Translations under genes and position numbers: made by a program
Origin: Saccharopolyspora aridisoli
GTDB taxonomy: Bacteria; Actinomycetota; Actinomycetes; Mycobacteriales; Pseudonocardiaceae
NCBI RefSeq assembly: GCF_004348445.1
Contig: NZ_SMKV01000045.1
Coordinates: 1-40,261, forward strand
Length of the DNA stretch: 40,261 nucleotides
Direction: 5' to 3'
Notes under the pieces: model-generated
Database searches by the model: none
What the model was told of the DNA's origin: nothing
What the model saw: only the letters and a program-made list of their open reading frames with translations
In this document: positions 23,570-31,671 of the stretch, piece after piece
Numbering within the stretch: position 1 is the first letter of the stretch
How the letters are laid out: every line of letters starts with the position of its first letter

Positions 23570-25540
23570 CGGCGGCAGCGCGCGCGTCGGTGCGGCGGCC
23601 TTGAGCAGCATCTCGTCGAACTCGGCCTCCGGATCCGACGCCAGCACGATCGCGCCACCGGCGCCGACCTGCCAGCGGCCGTCGACGAGCACCATCGTGC
23701 GGATGACGATGTTGAGGTCGGCCGCGCCCGAACAGCTCAGGTAGCCGATGGCGCCGGAGTACACGCCGCGCGCCCGGTCCTCGAGCTCGCCGATGATCTC
23801 CAGCGTGCGAGGTTTGGGCGCCCCGGTCATCGACCCGCCCGGGAAGCAGGCGCGCACGCAGTCGATCGCGTCGCGCCCGGGGTGCAGCGCACCGCGGATC
23901 GTGGAGACCAGCTGGTGCACGGTCTCGTAGGTCTCCACCGCCATCAGCTCGGGCACGTGCACGGTGTCCACCGCGCACACCCGGCCGAGGTCGTTGCGCA
24001 TCAGGTCGACGATCATCAGGTTCTCGGCCCGCGTCTTCGGATCGGCCGCCAGCTCCCGCCGGATTCGCGCGTCCTCCTCGGGGGTCTCGCCGCGCGGAGC
24101 GGTGCCCTTGATCGGCTTGGCCTCCACCACCCGGTCCTGGGTGATCTTGAGGAACCGCTCCGGCGAGGAGCACGCCACCTCGACACCGCCCGCGCGCAGG
24201 AAAGCGGAGTACGGCGCGGGATTCCGGCGTCGCAGCCGCCGGTAGGTCCGCAACGCCGGTTCCGAGGCGGGCAGGTCCGCCGTGTTGGTCAGGCAGATCT
24301 CGTAGCTCTCCCCCGCCAGCAGGCGCTGCTTGCACTGGAGCACGTCGCGCACGTACTCGGCGCGGTCGCGGGCCAACGCGGACTCGACGCCGTCGGCGGA
24401 ACCGTCGCCGGGCTCGTCGAGCCGAACCGGGTTCGACAGCAGCGCGGCGGTGTCGGCGAGCCAGTCGACCGCACCGGATCGGTCCGCGCCCTCGCTCAGC
24501 GCCACCAGGTAGGTGCGCTGCTGCTGGTGGTCGACCGCGACGAAGCGATCGGCGAAGATCCACACCGCGTCCGGGGTCGGCGAGCGGTGCCGGTTGGGCG
24601 AACCGCAGTCGGCCTTGAGCTCGTATCCGAAGTAGCCGACGTAACCACCGGTGAAGTCGAACGGCAGCGGCGGCGCTTCCACCTCACGCCGCGCCAGCTC
24701 CCGCTGCAACCGGTCGAGGACCGGCTCGTCACCGGAACCGACGCGGTAGACGAGTGTGTCGCTGAGCGGACCGGAATCGTCGCCGAGGAAGGAGAAGCGC
24801 GACAGCCCCTCTTCGACCCGGGAGCTGTCCAGCCAGAAGGCGTTGGACGACTCGGAGAACAGCCGCGTGAACGCCGATTCGGTGTCGACCGCGCCGTCCA
24901 GCTCCACGACGTTGGCGCGGAACCTCCGCTGCGGCGGGACTCTTCGCGGAACCCGTCGCGCGGTCCGAGGTGTGCTGCGGGTGGCGAGATCGCGGAAGTT
25001 GGCGAGCAGCCGCTCGCCGTGCTCGGACTCGACCGACTCCGGGTGGAACTGCACGCCCCAGCGCGGCAACCGCCTGTGCCGCAACGCCATCACCACCCCG
25101 TCCTCGGCGCGCGCGGTGACCAGCAGTTCCTCGGGCAACGGCTCGGCCACGCACAGCGAGTGGTAGCGCACGGCCCCGAAACCGGTGGGAATCCCGGCGA
25201 ACATCACGTCGCCCTCGTGCTCGACCCGGGTGATGTGACCGTGCCGCGCGACCGGGGCGGGCACCACGCGCGCGCCCTCGCTCACCGCCAGGCCCTGGTG
25301 CCCGAGGCACACCCCCAGCACCGGAACGGTGGCGCTGTCCAGGACGTCGGCGCAGATGCCGAAGTCGCGCGGACGTTCAGGAGTCCCGGGGCCGGGCGAG
25401 AGAACGATGTTGTCGTAGTCGTCGAGGTCGACGGATGCGTCGTTGGTGACCACGTGCGGTTCGCAGCCGTTGACCCGGGCCAGCAGGTGGAACAGGTTGT
25501 AGGTGTAGGAGTCGTGGTTGTCCACCAGCAGCGTGCGCAC
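23504..25540 (-). CDS. pabAB: Fused PabA-PabB aminodeoxychorismate synthase
   Basis: A 678-residue fusion that makes 4-amino-4-deoxychorismate for p-aminobenzoate and folate. The N-terminal glutamine amidotransferase (residues 1-185) has Cys78 in GVCLGHQG and His166/Glu168 in QFHPES. The chorismate-binding part runs from about residue 210 to 650. It contains PIKGT with Lys478, the lysine that marks aminodeoxychorismate synthase; anthranilate synthases have alanine there. This argues against TrpE and PhzE. It starts with GTG after a GGAGGG site, 30 bases downstream of the kinase gene. Fused PabAB enzymes serve folate or, in some actinomycetes, p-aminobenzoate-derived antibiotics; no such cluster is visible here. 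The C-terminus overlaps the LysR gene by 66 bases. Confidence 0.92.
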   Translation of the reverse strand: MRTLLVDNHDSYTYNLFHLLARVNGCEPHVVTNDASVDLDDYDNIVLSPGPGTPERPRDFGICADVLDSATVPVLGVCLGHQGLAVSEGARVVPAPVARHGHITRVEHEGDVMFAGIPTGFGAVRYHSLCVAEPLPEELLVTARAEDGVVMALRHRRLPRWGVQFHPESVESEHGERLLANFRDLATRSTPRTARRVPRRVPPQRRFRANVVELDGAVDTESAFTRLFSESSNAFWLDSSRVEEGLSRFSFLGDDSGPLSDTLVYRVGSGDEPVLDRLQRELARREVEAPPLPFDFTGGYVGYFGYELKADCGSPNRHRSPTPDAVWIFADRFVAVDHQQQRTYLVALSEGADRSGAVDWLADTAALLSNPVRLDEPGDGSADGVESALARDRAEYVRDVLQCKQRLLAGESYEICLTNTADLPASEPALRTYRRLRRRNPAPYSAFLRAGGVEVACSSPERFLKITQDRVVEAKPIKGTAPRGETPEEDARIRRELAADPKTRAENLMIVDLMRNDLGRVCAVDTVHVPELMAVETYETVHQLVSTIRGALHPGRDAIDCVRACFPGGSMTGAPKPRTLEIIGELEDRARGVYSGAIGYLSCSGAADLNIVIRTMVLVDGRWQVGAGGAIVLASDPEAEFDEMLLKAAAPTRALPPSVGSSHGGGQQRRGRAGELKP

Positions 25541-25570
25541 GACTCGACCCTCCGTCCGGGGGTTGCGAGG

Positions 25571-27064
25571 TCAGCTGCCCTCGCCCTTCTTGTCCTCTTC
25601 GCCCTTGCGGTCCTCGCGCCCCTCTTTCTCCTCCTGCTTCTCCTTGCCGGGCGGCTCGGGGCTCCCGGTCAGCGCGGGCGGCGGAGGCGCTGCGCGCGTC
25701 GAGGAGTGCAGGACCGCGTCGGAGACGATCAGCGGCTGCTGGGCGCCGCGCAGTCCGAGCTGGTGGTGCTCGGTGATGCGGGCCCCATCGGTCATGAGCA
25801 GTTCGACTCCGACCAGGACGGTGTTGGGGGCGCTGGTCCTCGGCGGCTCGACGACGCGCACGTCGGCCACGCTGGACCAGAAGCCGTCGTAGCCCGCGCG
25901 GCCCTGCGCCTGCAACCCGGTGCCCAGCCGCGTCCACGCGTTGGCGGGGTTCTCGGGCAGCAGCGCGTAGTAGTCCGAGACGACGCGTTCGAGCTCGGCG
26001 GCCGTGGCGGACTGCTCCACCGGCCGCTCCTGCTCGCCCGAGGGCAGCAGGAAGGCCAGCAGGACCAGCACCACCGCGGCGGCCCCGGCGACCGCGTAGA
26101 TCCAGCGCCGCGAGCGAGCGGGCCGCTGCGCGGGCACCGGAACGTTGTCAAGGCGGGTGCCCTGGCTCGGCGAGCCGGCCGGGAGCCGGGCCACCGGCTG
26201 CGTGATGTCGGGGTCGGTGATCGGCGGGAGCGGCGACGGGGCTCCGGAGACCACGGCTTGCAACGCCTCGCTGGCCTGCGCGGGCGTGGGCCGCTGGGCC
26301 GGGTCGGCGTGCATCATCCGGGTCAGCACCGGGGCCAGCACGCCCGCCAGCTGCGGCGGGCGGATCTCCCCCGCCGCGACCTCGTGCAGCAGGGCGATCG
26401 AGTTCTCCGCGTCCTCGCCGAACGGGGGCACGCCCTCGACCGCGGCGTAGAGCGTCGCCCCCAGCGAGTAGACGTCGGAGGCGGGCGTGGGCGCGTGCCC
26501 GCGAGCGACCTCGGGAGACAGGTAGGCGGGCGTGCCCGCGATGACGCCGGTCTGGGTGACCGCGACGTCGTCGACGGCGTGCGAGATGCCGAAATCGGTG
26601 ATCTTGGCGGTTCCGTCGTCGCTGAGCAGGATGTTGCCCGGCTTCATGTCGCGATGGGTGATCCCGGCGGCGTGGGCCGCGTCGAGCGCGGCGGCCGTCT
26701 GCGCGCCCATGCTCGCCACCGCACCGGGCGTCATCCGCCCCTCGTCCTCCAGGACCTCGGCGAGGCTGCGCGAGGGCAGGTACTCCATGATCAGCACGGG
26801 GAAGCCGTCCTGCTCGATCACGTCGTGCACGGCCACCGCGTTCGGGTGGTGCAGGCGCGCGGCGATGCGGCCCTCGCGCATCGCCCGCTGCCGGGCCTCT
26901 TCGACGAGCTCGGAGTTCGACCCCGCGCTGGGGTTGAGCTGCTTGACCGCGACCGGGCGCCCCAGCAGCTCGTCAGCGGCCAGCCACACCACGCCCATGC
27001 CGCCGCTGCCCAGTCGCCGCTCCAGCCGATACCGGTCGGCGAGCAGCGCGCCCACTTCTGCCAC
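25571..27064 (-). CDS. Membrane-anchored Ser/Thr protein kinase (Pkn type)
   Basis: A 497-residue eukaryotic-type kinase. The glycine loop GSGGMG starts at residue 19, the ATP-binding lysine is Lys41, the catalytic loop HRDMKPGN has Asp139 and the DFG motif is at 157-159; the activation segment ends in GTPAYLSPE. A proline-rich linker leads to one transmembrane helix (about residues 321-340), then an extracytoplasmic domain I do not recognise (no PASTA repeats), then a tail of alternating Lys and Glu/Asp. The GTG at 27064 has AAGGG six bases upstream. It precedes pabAB by 30 bases in the same direction, so the two are likely co-transcribed. Its signal and targets are unknown. Confidence 0.9.
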   Translation of the reverse strand: MAEVGALLADRYRLERRLGSGGMGVVWLAADELLGRPVAVKQLNPSAGSNSELVEEARQRAMREGRIAARLHHPNAVAVHDVIEQDGFPVLIMEYLPSRSLAEVLEDEGRMTPGAVASMGAQTAAALDAAHAAGITHRDMKPGNILLSDDGTAKITDFGISHAVDDVAVTQTGVIAGTPAYLSPEVARGHAPTPASDVYSLGATLYAAVEGVPPFGEDAENSIALLHEVAAGEIRPPQLAGVLAPVLTRMMHADPAQRPTPAQASEALQAVVSGAPSPLPPITDPDITQPVARLPAGSPSQGTRLDNVPVPAQRPARSRRWIYAVAGAAAVVLVLLAFLLPSGEQERPVEQSATAAELERVVSDYYALLPENPANAWTRLGTGLQAQGRAGYDGFWSSVADVRVVEPPRTSAPNTVLVGVELLMTDGARITEHHQLGLRGAQQPLIVSDAVLHSSTRAAPPPPALTGSPEPPGKEKQEEKEGREDRKGEEDKKGEGS

Positions 27065-27282
27065 GCGTAGCCCTTCTGCTCGGGAGAACCCCACCCAGGC
27101 TAACCCGGACGTGTGATCGGCCGTGGACCCCCGGGCACCTTCCCGGGCTCCGAACTGGGAGAACGGCTCTTCCCGGAGCCTCGACATCCGGTTTTTGGGC
27201 CAGCGAACGCCGAGTGCGGAAATCCTGACGGCACGTGACCGGTGCGTGACACTGTGGTCCGACCGACCACGGGAGGAACGTG

Positions 27283-28266
27283 ATGGAGTACCGGACCGTC
27301 GGGGCCACCGGCGTTCGCGTGTCGCCGCTGTGCCTGGGAACGATGTCGTTCGGCGCGGAGGCCGACGAGCAGACCTCGGCCGCGATGTTCCAGCAGGCCC
27401 GCGAGCTCGACCTCAACTTCTTCGACACCGCCGACGTCTACGCGGGCGGGCGCTCCGAGGAGATCCTCGGCAGGCTCATCGCCGACTGCCGCGACGAGGT
27501 CGTGCTCACCTCGAAGGCGTTCTTCCCCACCGGACCTGACATCAACGCCCAGGGCTCCTCCCGCCGGTACCTGGTGCGCGCGGTGGAGGCCAGCCTCCGG
27601 CGCCTGGGCACCGAGTGGATCGACTTCTACTTCGTGCACGCCTTCGACGTGCGCACCCCGATCGAGGAAACCCTGCGCGCGCTCGACGACCTGCAGCGGC
27701 AGGGCAAGATCCGCTACCCCGCGGTGAGCAACTGGGCGGCCTGGCAGATCGCCAAGGCGCTGGGGATCTCGGCCAAGGACCGGCTGGCGCGCTTCGAGCT
27801 GATCCAGCCGATGTACAACCTCGTCCGCAGGCAGGCCGAGGTGGAGATCATGCCGCTGGCCGAATCCGAGAAGCTCGGCGTCATCACCTACAGCCCGCTC
27901 GGCGGCGGTCTGCTCACCGGCAAGTACGGGACCAGTCGCCGCCCCGAGACCGGACGTCTGGTCGACAACGAGCGCTACGCCCGGCGCTACGGGCAGGAAT
28001 CCGACTACGTCACCGCCGAGAAGTTCACCGACTTCTGCGCCCAGCAAGGCGTTGCGCCGGCCACGCTCGCCGTTGCCTGGGCGATGTCGGCCCCGGCGGT
28101 CACCGCCCCCATCATCGGCGGTCGCGATCTCGACCAGCTCGCCGATTCGCTGGCGGCCCTGGACATCGACATGACCCCGGACCTCCGCGAGGAGATCTCC
28201 CAGCTCTCCCCTCCCCCGCCGCCGGCGACGGACCGCACCGAAACCCGCGACGCCGTTCTCACCTGA
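27283..28266 (+). CDS. Aldo/keto reductase
   Basis: A 327-residue NADPH-dependent aldo/keto reductase of the YajO/Tas-like branch. The catalytic tetrad is visible as Asp and Tyr in FFDTADVYAGG, Lys in LTSKAFF and His in FYFVHAFD. The cofactor site near the C-terminus reads AVTAPIIGGRDLDQL. GGGAGG is six bases before the ATG at 27283; a GTG immediately before it is less likely. The gene is divergent from the kinase. The physiological aldehyde or ketone is unknown. Confidence 0.92.
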   Translation: MEYRTVGATGVRVSPLCLGTMSFGAEADEQTSAAMFQQARELDLNFFDTADVYAGGRSEEILGRLIADCRDEVVLTSKAFFPTGPDINAQGSSRRYLVRAVEASLRRLGTEWIDFYFVHAFDVRTPIEETLRALDDLQRQGKIRYPAVSNWAAWQIAKALGISAKDRLARFELIQPMYNLVRRQAEVEIMPLAESEKLGVITYSPLGGGLLTGKYGTSRRPETGRLVDNERYARRYGQESDYVTAEKFTDFCAQQGVAPATLAVAWAMSAPAVTAPIIGGRDLDQLADSLAALDIDMTPDLREEISQLSPPPPPATDRTETRDAVLT

Positions 28267-28360
28267 CGCGGGAACCTTGCCGGGTGCGGGAAGACCCCGA
28301 CGACGCGGGCGCTATTGTGCTCCTCGTCGTGGCGTTTCCGCGTCGCCCGGAGGGATGGCC

Positions 28361-29587
28361 TTGAGCAGCGACGAGATCTCACGTTGGGCCGAACGGCCCA
28401 GGCCATCGTCCGCCGAAGGGTGGATCGCACGCGGACGCGAAGTCGCGGGGGTTCTCGCCACCGACGCCGTCGAGCGCGACCGGGCCGGTGCGGTGCCGAC
28501 GCGAGAAGTTCAGCTGCTCAAGGACTCCGGACTCGTCACCTTGCTGGGACCCGCGGAGCACGGTGGCGCGGAGCAGCACTGGACCACCGCCTGCCGCGTG
28601 GTGCGCGAGGTCTCCGCAGGGGACGGATCGATCGGCCAGCTGCTCGGCCACCACTACGTGTGGGCTTGGGCGATGCGCTTGGTCGGCACGCACGAGCAGA
28701 TCGCCGAGGTCGACGAGCTCTACACCACCCGTGGTCACTTCTTCGGCGGCGTGGTCAACCCGCGCGACCACGACCTCGTCGTCACCGATGAGGGCGCGAC
28801 CCTGCTCTACCGCGGCAAGAAGTTCTTCTCCACCGGCAGCCGAGTCGCCGACCTGCTGGTGCTGGAGGGAACGCTGGAATCCAGCGGGAACAACGTGTTC
28901 GCGGTCGTGCCCGCCCAGCAGGACGGGATCACCTTCGGCGACGACTGGGACAACCTCGGCCAGCGACTCACCGTTTCCGGCAGCGTGGAGATCACCGACG
29001 TCCGGGTGCCCTGGTCCGGCGCCGCCGGGTACGTCGACAAGCAGTTCCGCCCGTCGGCCTTCAGCACCCTGCACGTGCCCGCGCTGCACCTGGTGTTCGC
29101 CAACCTCTACCTCGGCATCGCCCAGGCCGCGCTGCGCGCGGGCGTCACCTACACCCGGGGCCACACCCGCGCCTGGCCCTACGGCGGCGAGGGCAAGGAC
29201 TCCGGGACCGAGGAGTTCTACGTGCTCGAGGGGTACGGCGACCTGCAATCCAAGCTGTGGGCGGCCGAGACGCTCACCGACGCTGCGGGGGCCAACCTCG
29301 CGCAGCTGCTGCACGCCGACCGCGATTCGGTGACACGCGAACAGCGGGGCCGCGCAGCGGTTCTCGTCTCAGCCGCCAAGCAGCGGGCGATCGACGTGGG
29401 CCTGGAGATCGCCAACCGGGTCTTCGAGCTCACCGGTGCCCGCGCCACGGCCAACTCGGTGGGCATGGACCTCTTCTGGCGCAACCTGCGCACCCACAGC
29501 CTGCACGACCCGGTGGCCTACAAGCGGGTCGAGGTCGGCCGGTACACCCTGCGCGGTGACCTGCCGACCCCATCGCCCTACAGCTGA
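28361..29587 (+). CDS. Acyl-CoA-dehydrogenase-like flavoprotein (DszC/SfnB type)
   Basis: A 408-residue flavoprotein of the acyl-CoA dehydrogenase fold. The C-terminal motif RTHSLHDPVAYKRVEVG is that of the group D monooxygenases (DszC, SfnB and relatives), which use reduced flavin rather than acyl-CoA oxidation, and I see no glutamate base at the usual dehydrogenase position. Oxygenation of an organosulfur or similar compound is possible but unproven; no flavin reductase or sulfonate genes are adjacent. GGAGGG at 28349-28354 has ideal six-base spacing to a TTG at 28361, but touches an ATG at 28355, so I choose TTG. Its stop and that of the convergent lipid kinase are one base apart. Confidence 0.82.
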   Translation: MSSDEISRWAERPRPSSAEGWIARGREVAGVLATDAVERDRAGAVPTREVQLLKDSGLVTLLGPAEHGGAEQHWTTACRVVREVSAGDGSIGQLLGHHYVWAWAMRLVGTHEQIAEVDELYTTRGHFFGGVVNPRDHDLVVTDEGATLLYRGKKFFSTGSRVADLLVLEGTLESSGNNVFAVVPAQQDGITFGDDWDNLGQRLTVSGSVEITDVRVPWSGAAGYVDKQFRPSAFSTLHVPALHLVFANLYLGIAQAALRAGVTYTRGHTRAWPYGGEGKDSGTEEFYVLEGYGDLQSKLWAAETLTDAAGANLAQLLHADRDSVTREQRGRAAVLVSAAKQRAIDVGLEIANRVFELTGARATANSVGMDLFWRNLRTHSLHDPVAYKRVEVGRYTLRGDLPTPSPYS

Positions 29588-29588
29588 T

Positions 29589-30515
29589 CTACTCCGGCGC
29601 TTCACCGTCGGTCCAGGTGCGCGGCACGACCACGTGCAGGGCGTTGCGCGCGACCTCGAAGGTCTGCGGAGTGCTGGAGACGACCTCGCCGTCGATGTTG
29701 ATCGGCAGCGCACCCCCGGTGTCGATCCGCACCGCGCGGGTCCGGATGTGCTCGACCTGATCGCTGGACCCGCCGGTCTTGAGACCGCGCACGACGTCGG
29801 CGAGCTGGCGGAGGTTGCCCTGCCGGATGACCGTGATGTCCAGCGCGTTGTCGTCGATGCCGGAGTCACTCGCGGCCAGCTGCCCGCCGCCGAAGTAGCG
29901 ACCGTTGGCGACCGAGACCTGGAGCAGCTTGTCGTACTCGCGGTCCTCGTGATCACCGTCCGGGAAGCTCAGCTCGGCGCCGAACGGCCGGTGCCCGAAG
30001 AACGCCTTGGCGGTGGCCACCGGGTAGGCCAGCGGGCCGACGTAGCGCTTCAGCCGGGGCGACATGGCCTGCGCGACCTCTGCACCGATGCCGACCGAGG
30101 CGCGGTTGACGTAGTAGTTGTCCCCGCAGAGCCCGAGGTCGACGTCGACGATGTGGCTGCCCAGGATGGTCTGGCACGCCTCGTCGAGGTCATCGGGGAT
30201 GTGCATGGTGCGGGCGAAGTCGTTGGCCGTGCCCAACGGCAGCAGCGCGAGCGGGACGTCGCGGTGCGCGAGGCAGTCGACCACCGAGCTGACGCTGCCG
30301 TCTCCGCCGCCGATGATGATCAGGTCGTGGCCGCTCCTGGCCGCCGCGTCGACGGTTTCGACCAGCCGCGACGGGTCCTGCAGCGGGTAGGTGGCGCCCA
30401 GGGGCACACCGAGCTCGCGCAACCGGTCGAGGGCGTAGGCGTAGGCCTTGCCTCCGGTGCGCGAGTGCACGTTGACCACCAGGGCGGCTTTGGTGACAGG
30501 CCGCTCGATGCGAAT
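29589..30515 (-). CDS. Diacylglycerol/lipid kinase (YegS/DgkB type)
   Basis: A lipid kinase with the DAGK catalytic motif GGGDGSVSSV and the companion PLGTANDFAR, both hallmarks of the YegS/DgkB family, and a C-terminal beta-sandwich (GRYFGGG). It phosphorylates diacylglycerol or a similar lipid at the membrane. The start is unusual. The GTG at 30584 has no ribosome site and lies upstream of a GGGTAG element, whereas AGGAGG (30522-30527) stands six bases before an ATT codon at 30513-30515, giving 308 residues that begin just before the conserved KAALVVNVHSR strand. I therefore favour an AUU start. It is convergent with the flavoprotein gene. Confidence 0.85.
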   Translation of the reverse strand: MRIERPVTKAALVVNVHSRTGGKAYAYALDRLRELGVPLGATYPLQDPSRLVETVDAAARSGHDLIIIGGGDGSVSSVVDCLAHRDVPLALLPLGTANDFARTMHIPDDLDEACQTILGSHIVDVDLGLCGDNYYVNRASVGIGAEVAQAMSPRLKRYVGPLAYPVATAKAFFGHRPFGAELSFPDGDHEDREYDKLLQVSVANGRYFGGGQLAASDSGIDDNALDITVIRQGNLRQLADVVRGLKTGGSSDQVEHIRTRAVRIDTGGALPINIDGEVVSSTPQTFEVARNALHVVVPRTWTDGEAPE

Positions 30516-30558
30516 GGTCCGCCTCCTGCGAAGTTCGGGGACACCGACGGCGTCCTTT

Positions 30559-30599
30559 CTACCCGTCGCCAGGTCGCGGACCACACCCCAGAGGGGTGT
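30559..30599 (-). promoter_or_regulatory. Promoter region of the lipid kinase with a perfect dyad
   Basis: On the minus strand GGGTAG (30559-30564) could be a sigma-B-like -10 box, with only a weak GGTC partner 14 bases upstream. Just upstream is the perfect dyad ACACCCC-AGA-GGGGTGT (30583-30599), an operator candidate or the terminator of the small gene before it. Confidence 0.3.
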
Positions 30600-30675
30600 C
30601 CGCAGGCCGGGTGGCGCCGCCGCGAGGCGTGGGAACGGGCCCCGCGGCCTTCAGCTCAGCGCAGGGGACGTTCGG

Positions 30676-30855
30676 TCAGGCGCGGGCGCCGACGTCTGCG
30701 GTGACGACGCCGGTCGAGACCAGGCGGCGCTTGGCTCGGCGGGTGCCCCACGGACCGTGCAGGGCGATCATGTCGGACGGGAGCGGACAGGTGCGCCCAC
30801 CTTCGGCGATCCGGGAAATACCGGCCTCCGGGCGGGGCTGAGCGTGCTTGGACAC
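30676..30855 (-). CDS. Small basic hypothetical protein
   Basis: I do not recognise this 59-residue protein. From the GTG at 30855 it reads SKHAQPRPEAGISRIAEGG and ends TGVVTADVGARA, with strongly G/C-biased third positions, unlike the AT-richer DNA upstream, which argues for real coding. There is no membrane segment; a basic centre (RRAKRRL) suggests nucleic-acid or membrane-surface contact, but that is a guess. A further in-frame GTG lies at 30864. GGTGAGA precedes the start. Confidence 0.45.
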   Translation of the reverse strand: MSKHAQPRPEAGISRIAEGGRTCPLPSDMIALHGPWGTRRAKRRLVSTGVVTADVGARA

Positions 30856-30935
30856 AGTTCTCACCAGCGAAGAGTAGGTAACGAGCGAAAATTGGGCAGG
30901 AGAGCACGCGCTGCCGAGGATCAATTATGCGCCAT

Positions 30936-31009
30936 CCGATGTCGATCTTCACGGCGGGGTCGCCAGCTTTCTGAAAGCAGCGAATTCCATTCGCATTCCG
31001 ATGTGGATC
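30936..31009. repeat. Direct repeat CCGATGT-N-GATC in a low-GC regulatory stretch
   Basis: CCGATGTCGATC (30936-30947) and CCGATGTGGATC (30998-31009) are 62 bases apart, about six helical turns. Between them are the palindrome GCTTTC-T-GAAAGC (30966-30978) and CGAAT-TCC-ATTCG. The whole stretch 30865-31100 is clearly less GC-rich than its surroundings and separates the small minus-strand gene from the GtrA gene. Confidence 0.4.
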
Positions 31010-31138
31010 GCACTGCGGTTCTCCGGAGTTCATCGGGTTTTCGCCTTCGCTTTCACTTTCCACTGAAGCAATAGGCGTCATCGCCACTCACGCGACCCTC
31101 GGCAGGTCGCGTTCATGCGTGCATGCCATGGTTGCGTC

Positions 31139-31642
31139 ATGACCGCCGGGCAGCAGGCCGAGCCGATCGCACAGCAGTCCCAGCCCGACCGAGGGCAGCG
31201 GTTCCACGCCGCGATGGAAGCCGTGACGCGAAGACTCCCCTTCGGGCTCCCCCACGTCATCGCGCCGAGCCTCCTCGGCTTCGCGCTGATCAACGGATCC
31301 ACCTTCGCCTTCGACCTGCTGCTGCTCACCCTGTTCCGCAGCGCGCTGCACTGGCCGGTCCCGGTGGCGTTCACCGTCGCCTACCTGATCGCCTTCGCGC
31401 TGAGCTTCGTGCTCAACCGGGCGTTGAACTTCCGCTCGCACGCTCCCGTCGGACCGCAGGCCGCGCTCTACGCGGTGGCGATCCTGATCAACTACCTGGC
31501 CTTCATCCTCGGCCTCGGCAGCGGCCTGGCGGCGCTGGGCACGCAGTACCACGTGTCGCGGCTCATCGCAGGCCTGTGCGAAGCGGTGTACATGTACAGC
31601 GTCATGCGCTGGGTCATCTTCCGCGACACCGACGGTCGCTGA
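31139..31642 (+). CDS. GtrA-family membrane protein
   Basis: A 167-residue protein with about four hydrophobic helices between residues 45 and 160, the GtrA/DPMS_TM domain. Family members help move polyprenyl-phosphate-linked sugars across the membrane or serve cell-wall glycosylation. The arginine-containing loop SFVLNRALNFRS between helices two and three is typical. I start at the ATG at 31139; an in-frame ATG at 31115 is possible. The next gene, a PAP2-lipid kinase fusion, follows after 29 bases in the same direction, so a shared role in polyprenyl or glycerolipid metabolism is plausible. Confidence 0.85.
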   Translation: MTAGQQAEPIAQQSQPDRGQRFHAAMEAVTRRLPFGLPHVIAPSLLGFALINGSTFAFDLLLLTLFRSALHWPVPVAFTVAYLIAFALSFVLNRALNFRSHAPVGPQAALYAVAILINYLAFILGLGSGLAALGTQYHVSRLIAGLCEAVYMYSVMRWVIFRDTDGR

Positions 31643-31671
31643 GCTCCACACGCACCGGCTAGGGTCTCGAC

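Noticed and set aside
24106..24140. Possible anthranilate synthase (TrpE) or PhzE identity for the fused enzyme
   Set aside because: The active-site motif is PIKGT with lysine, diagnostic of aminodeoxychorismate synthase, and no trp or phenazine genes are adjacent.
23882..27070. A 1062-codon open frame on the plus strand opposite pabAB and the kinase
   Set aside because: It mirrors two genes with clear catalytic motifs on the other strand; its translation is rich in His, Arg, Gly and Val with no family motif. Such shadows are expected in very GC-rich DNA.
31115..31138. Earlier start for the GtrA gene at 31115
   Set aside because: It adds eight residues (MRACHGCV) unlike usual N-termini and has only a weak, distant AGG; it cannot be excluded.
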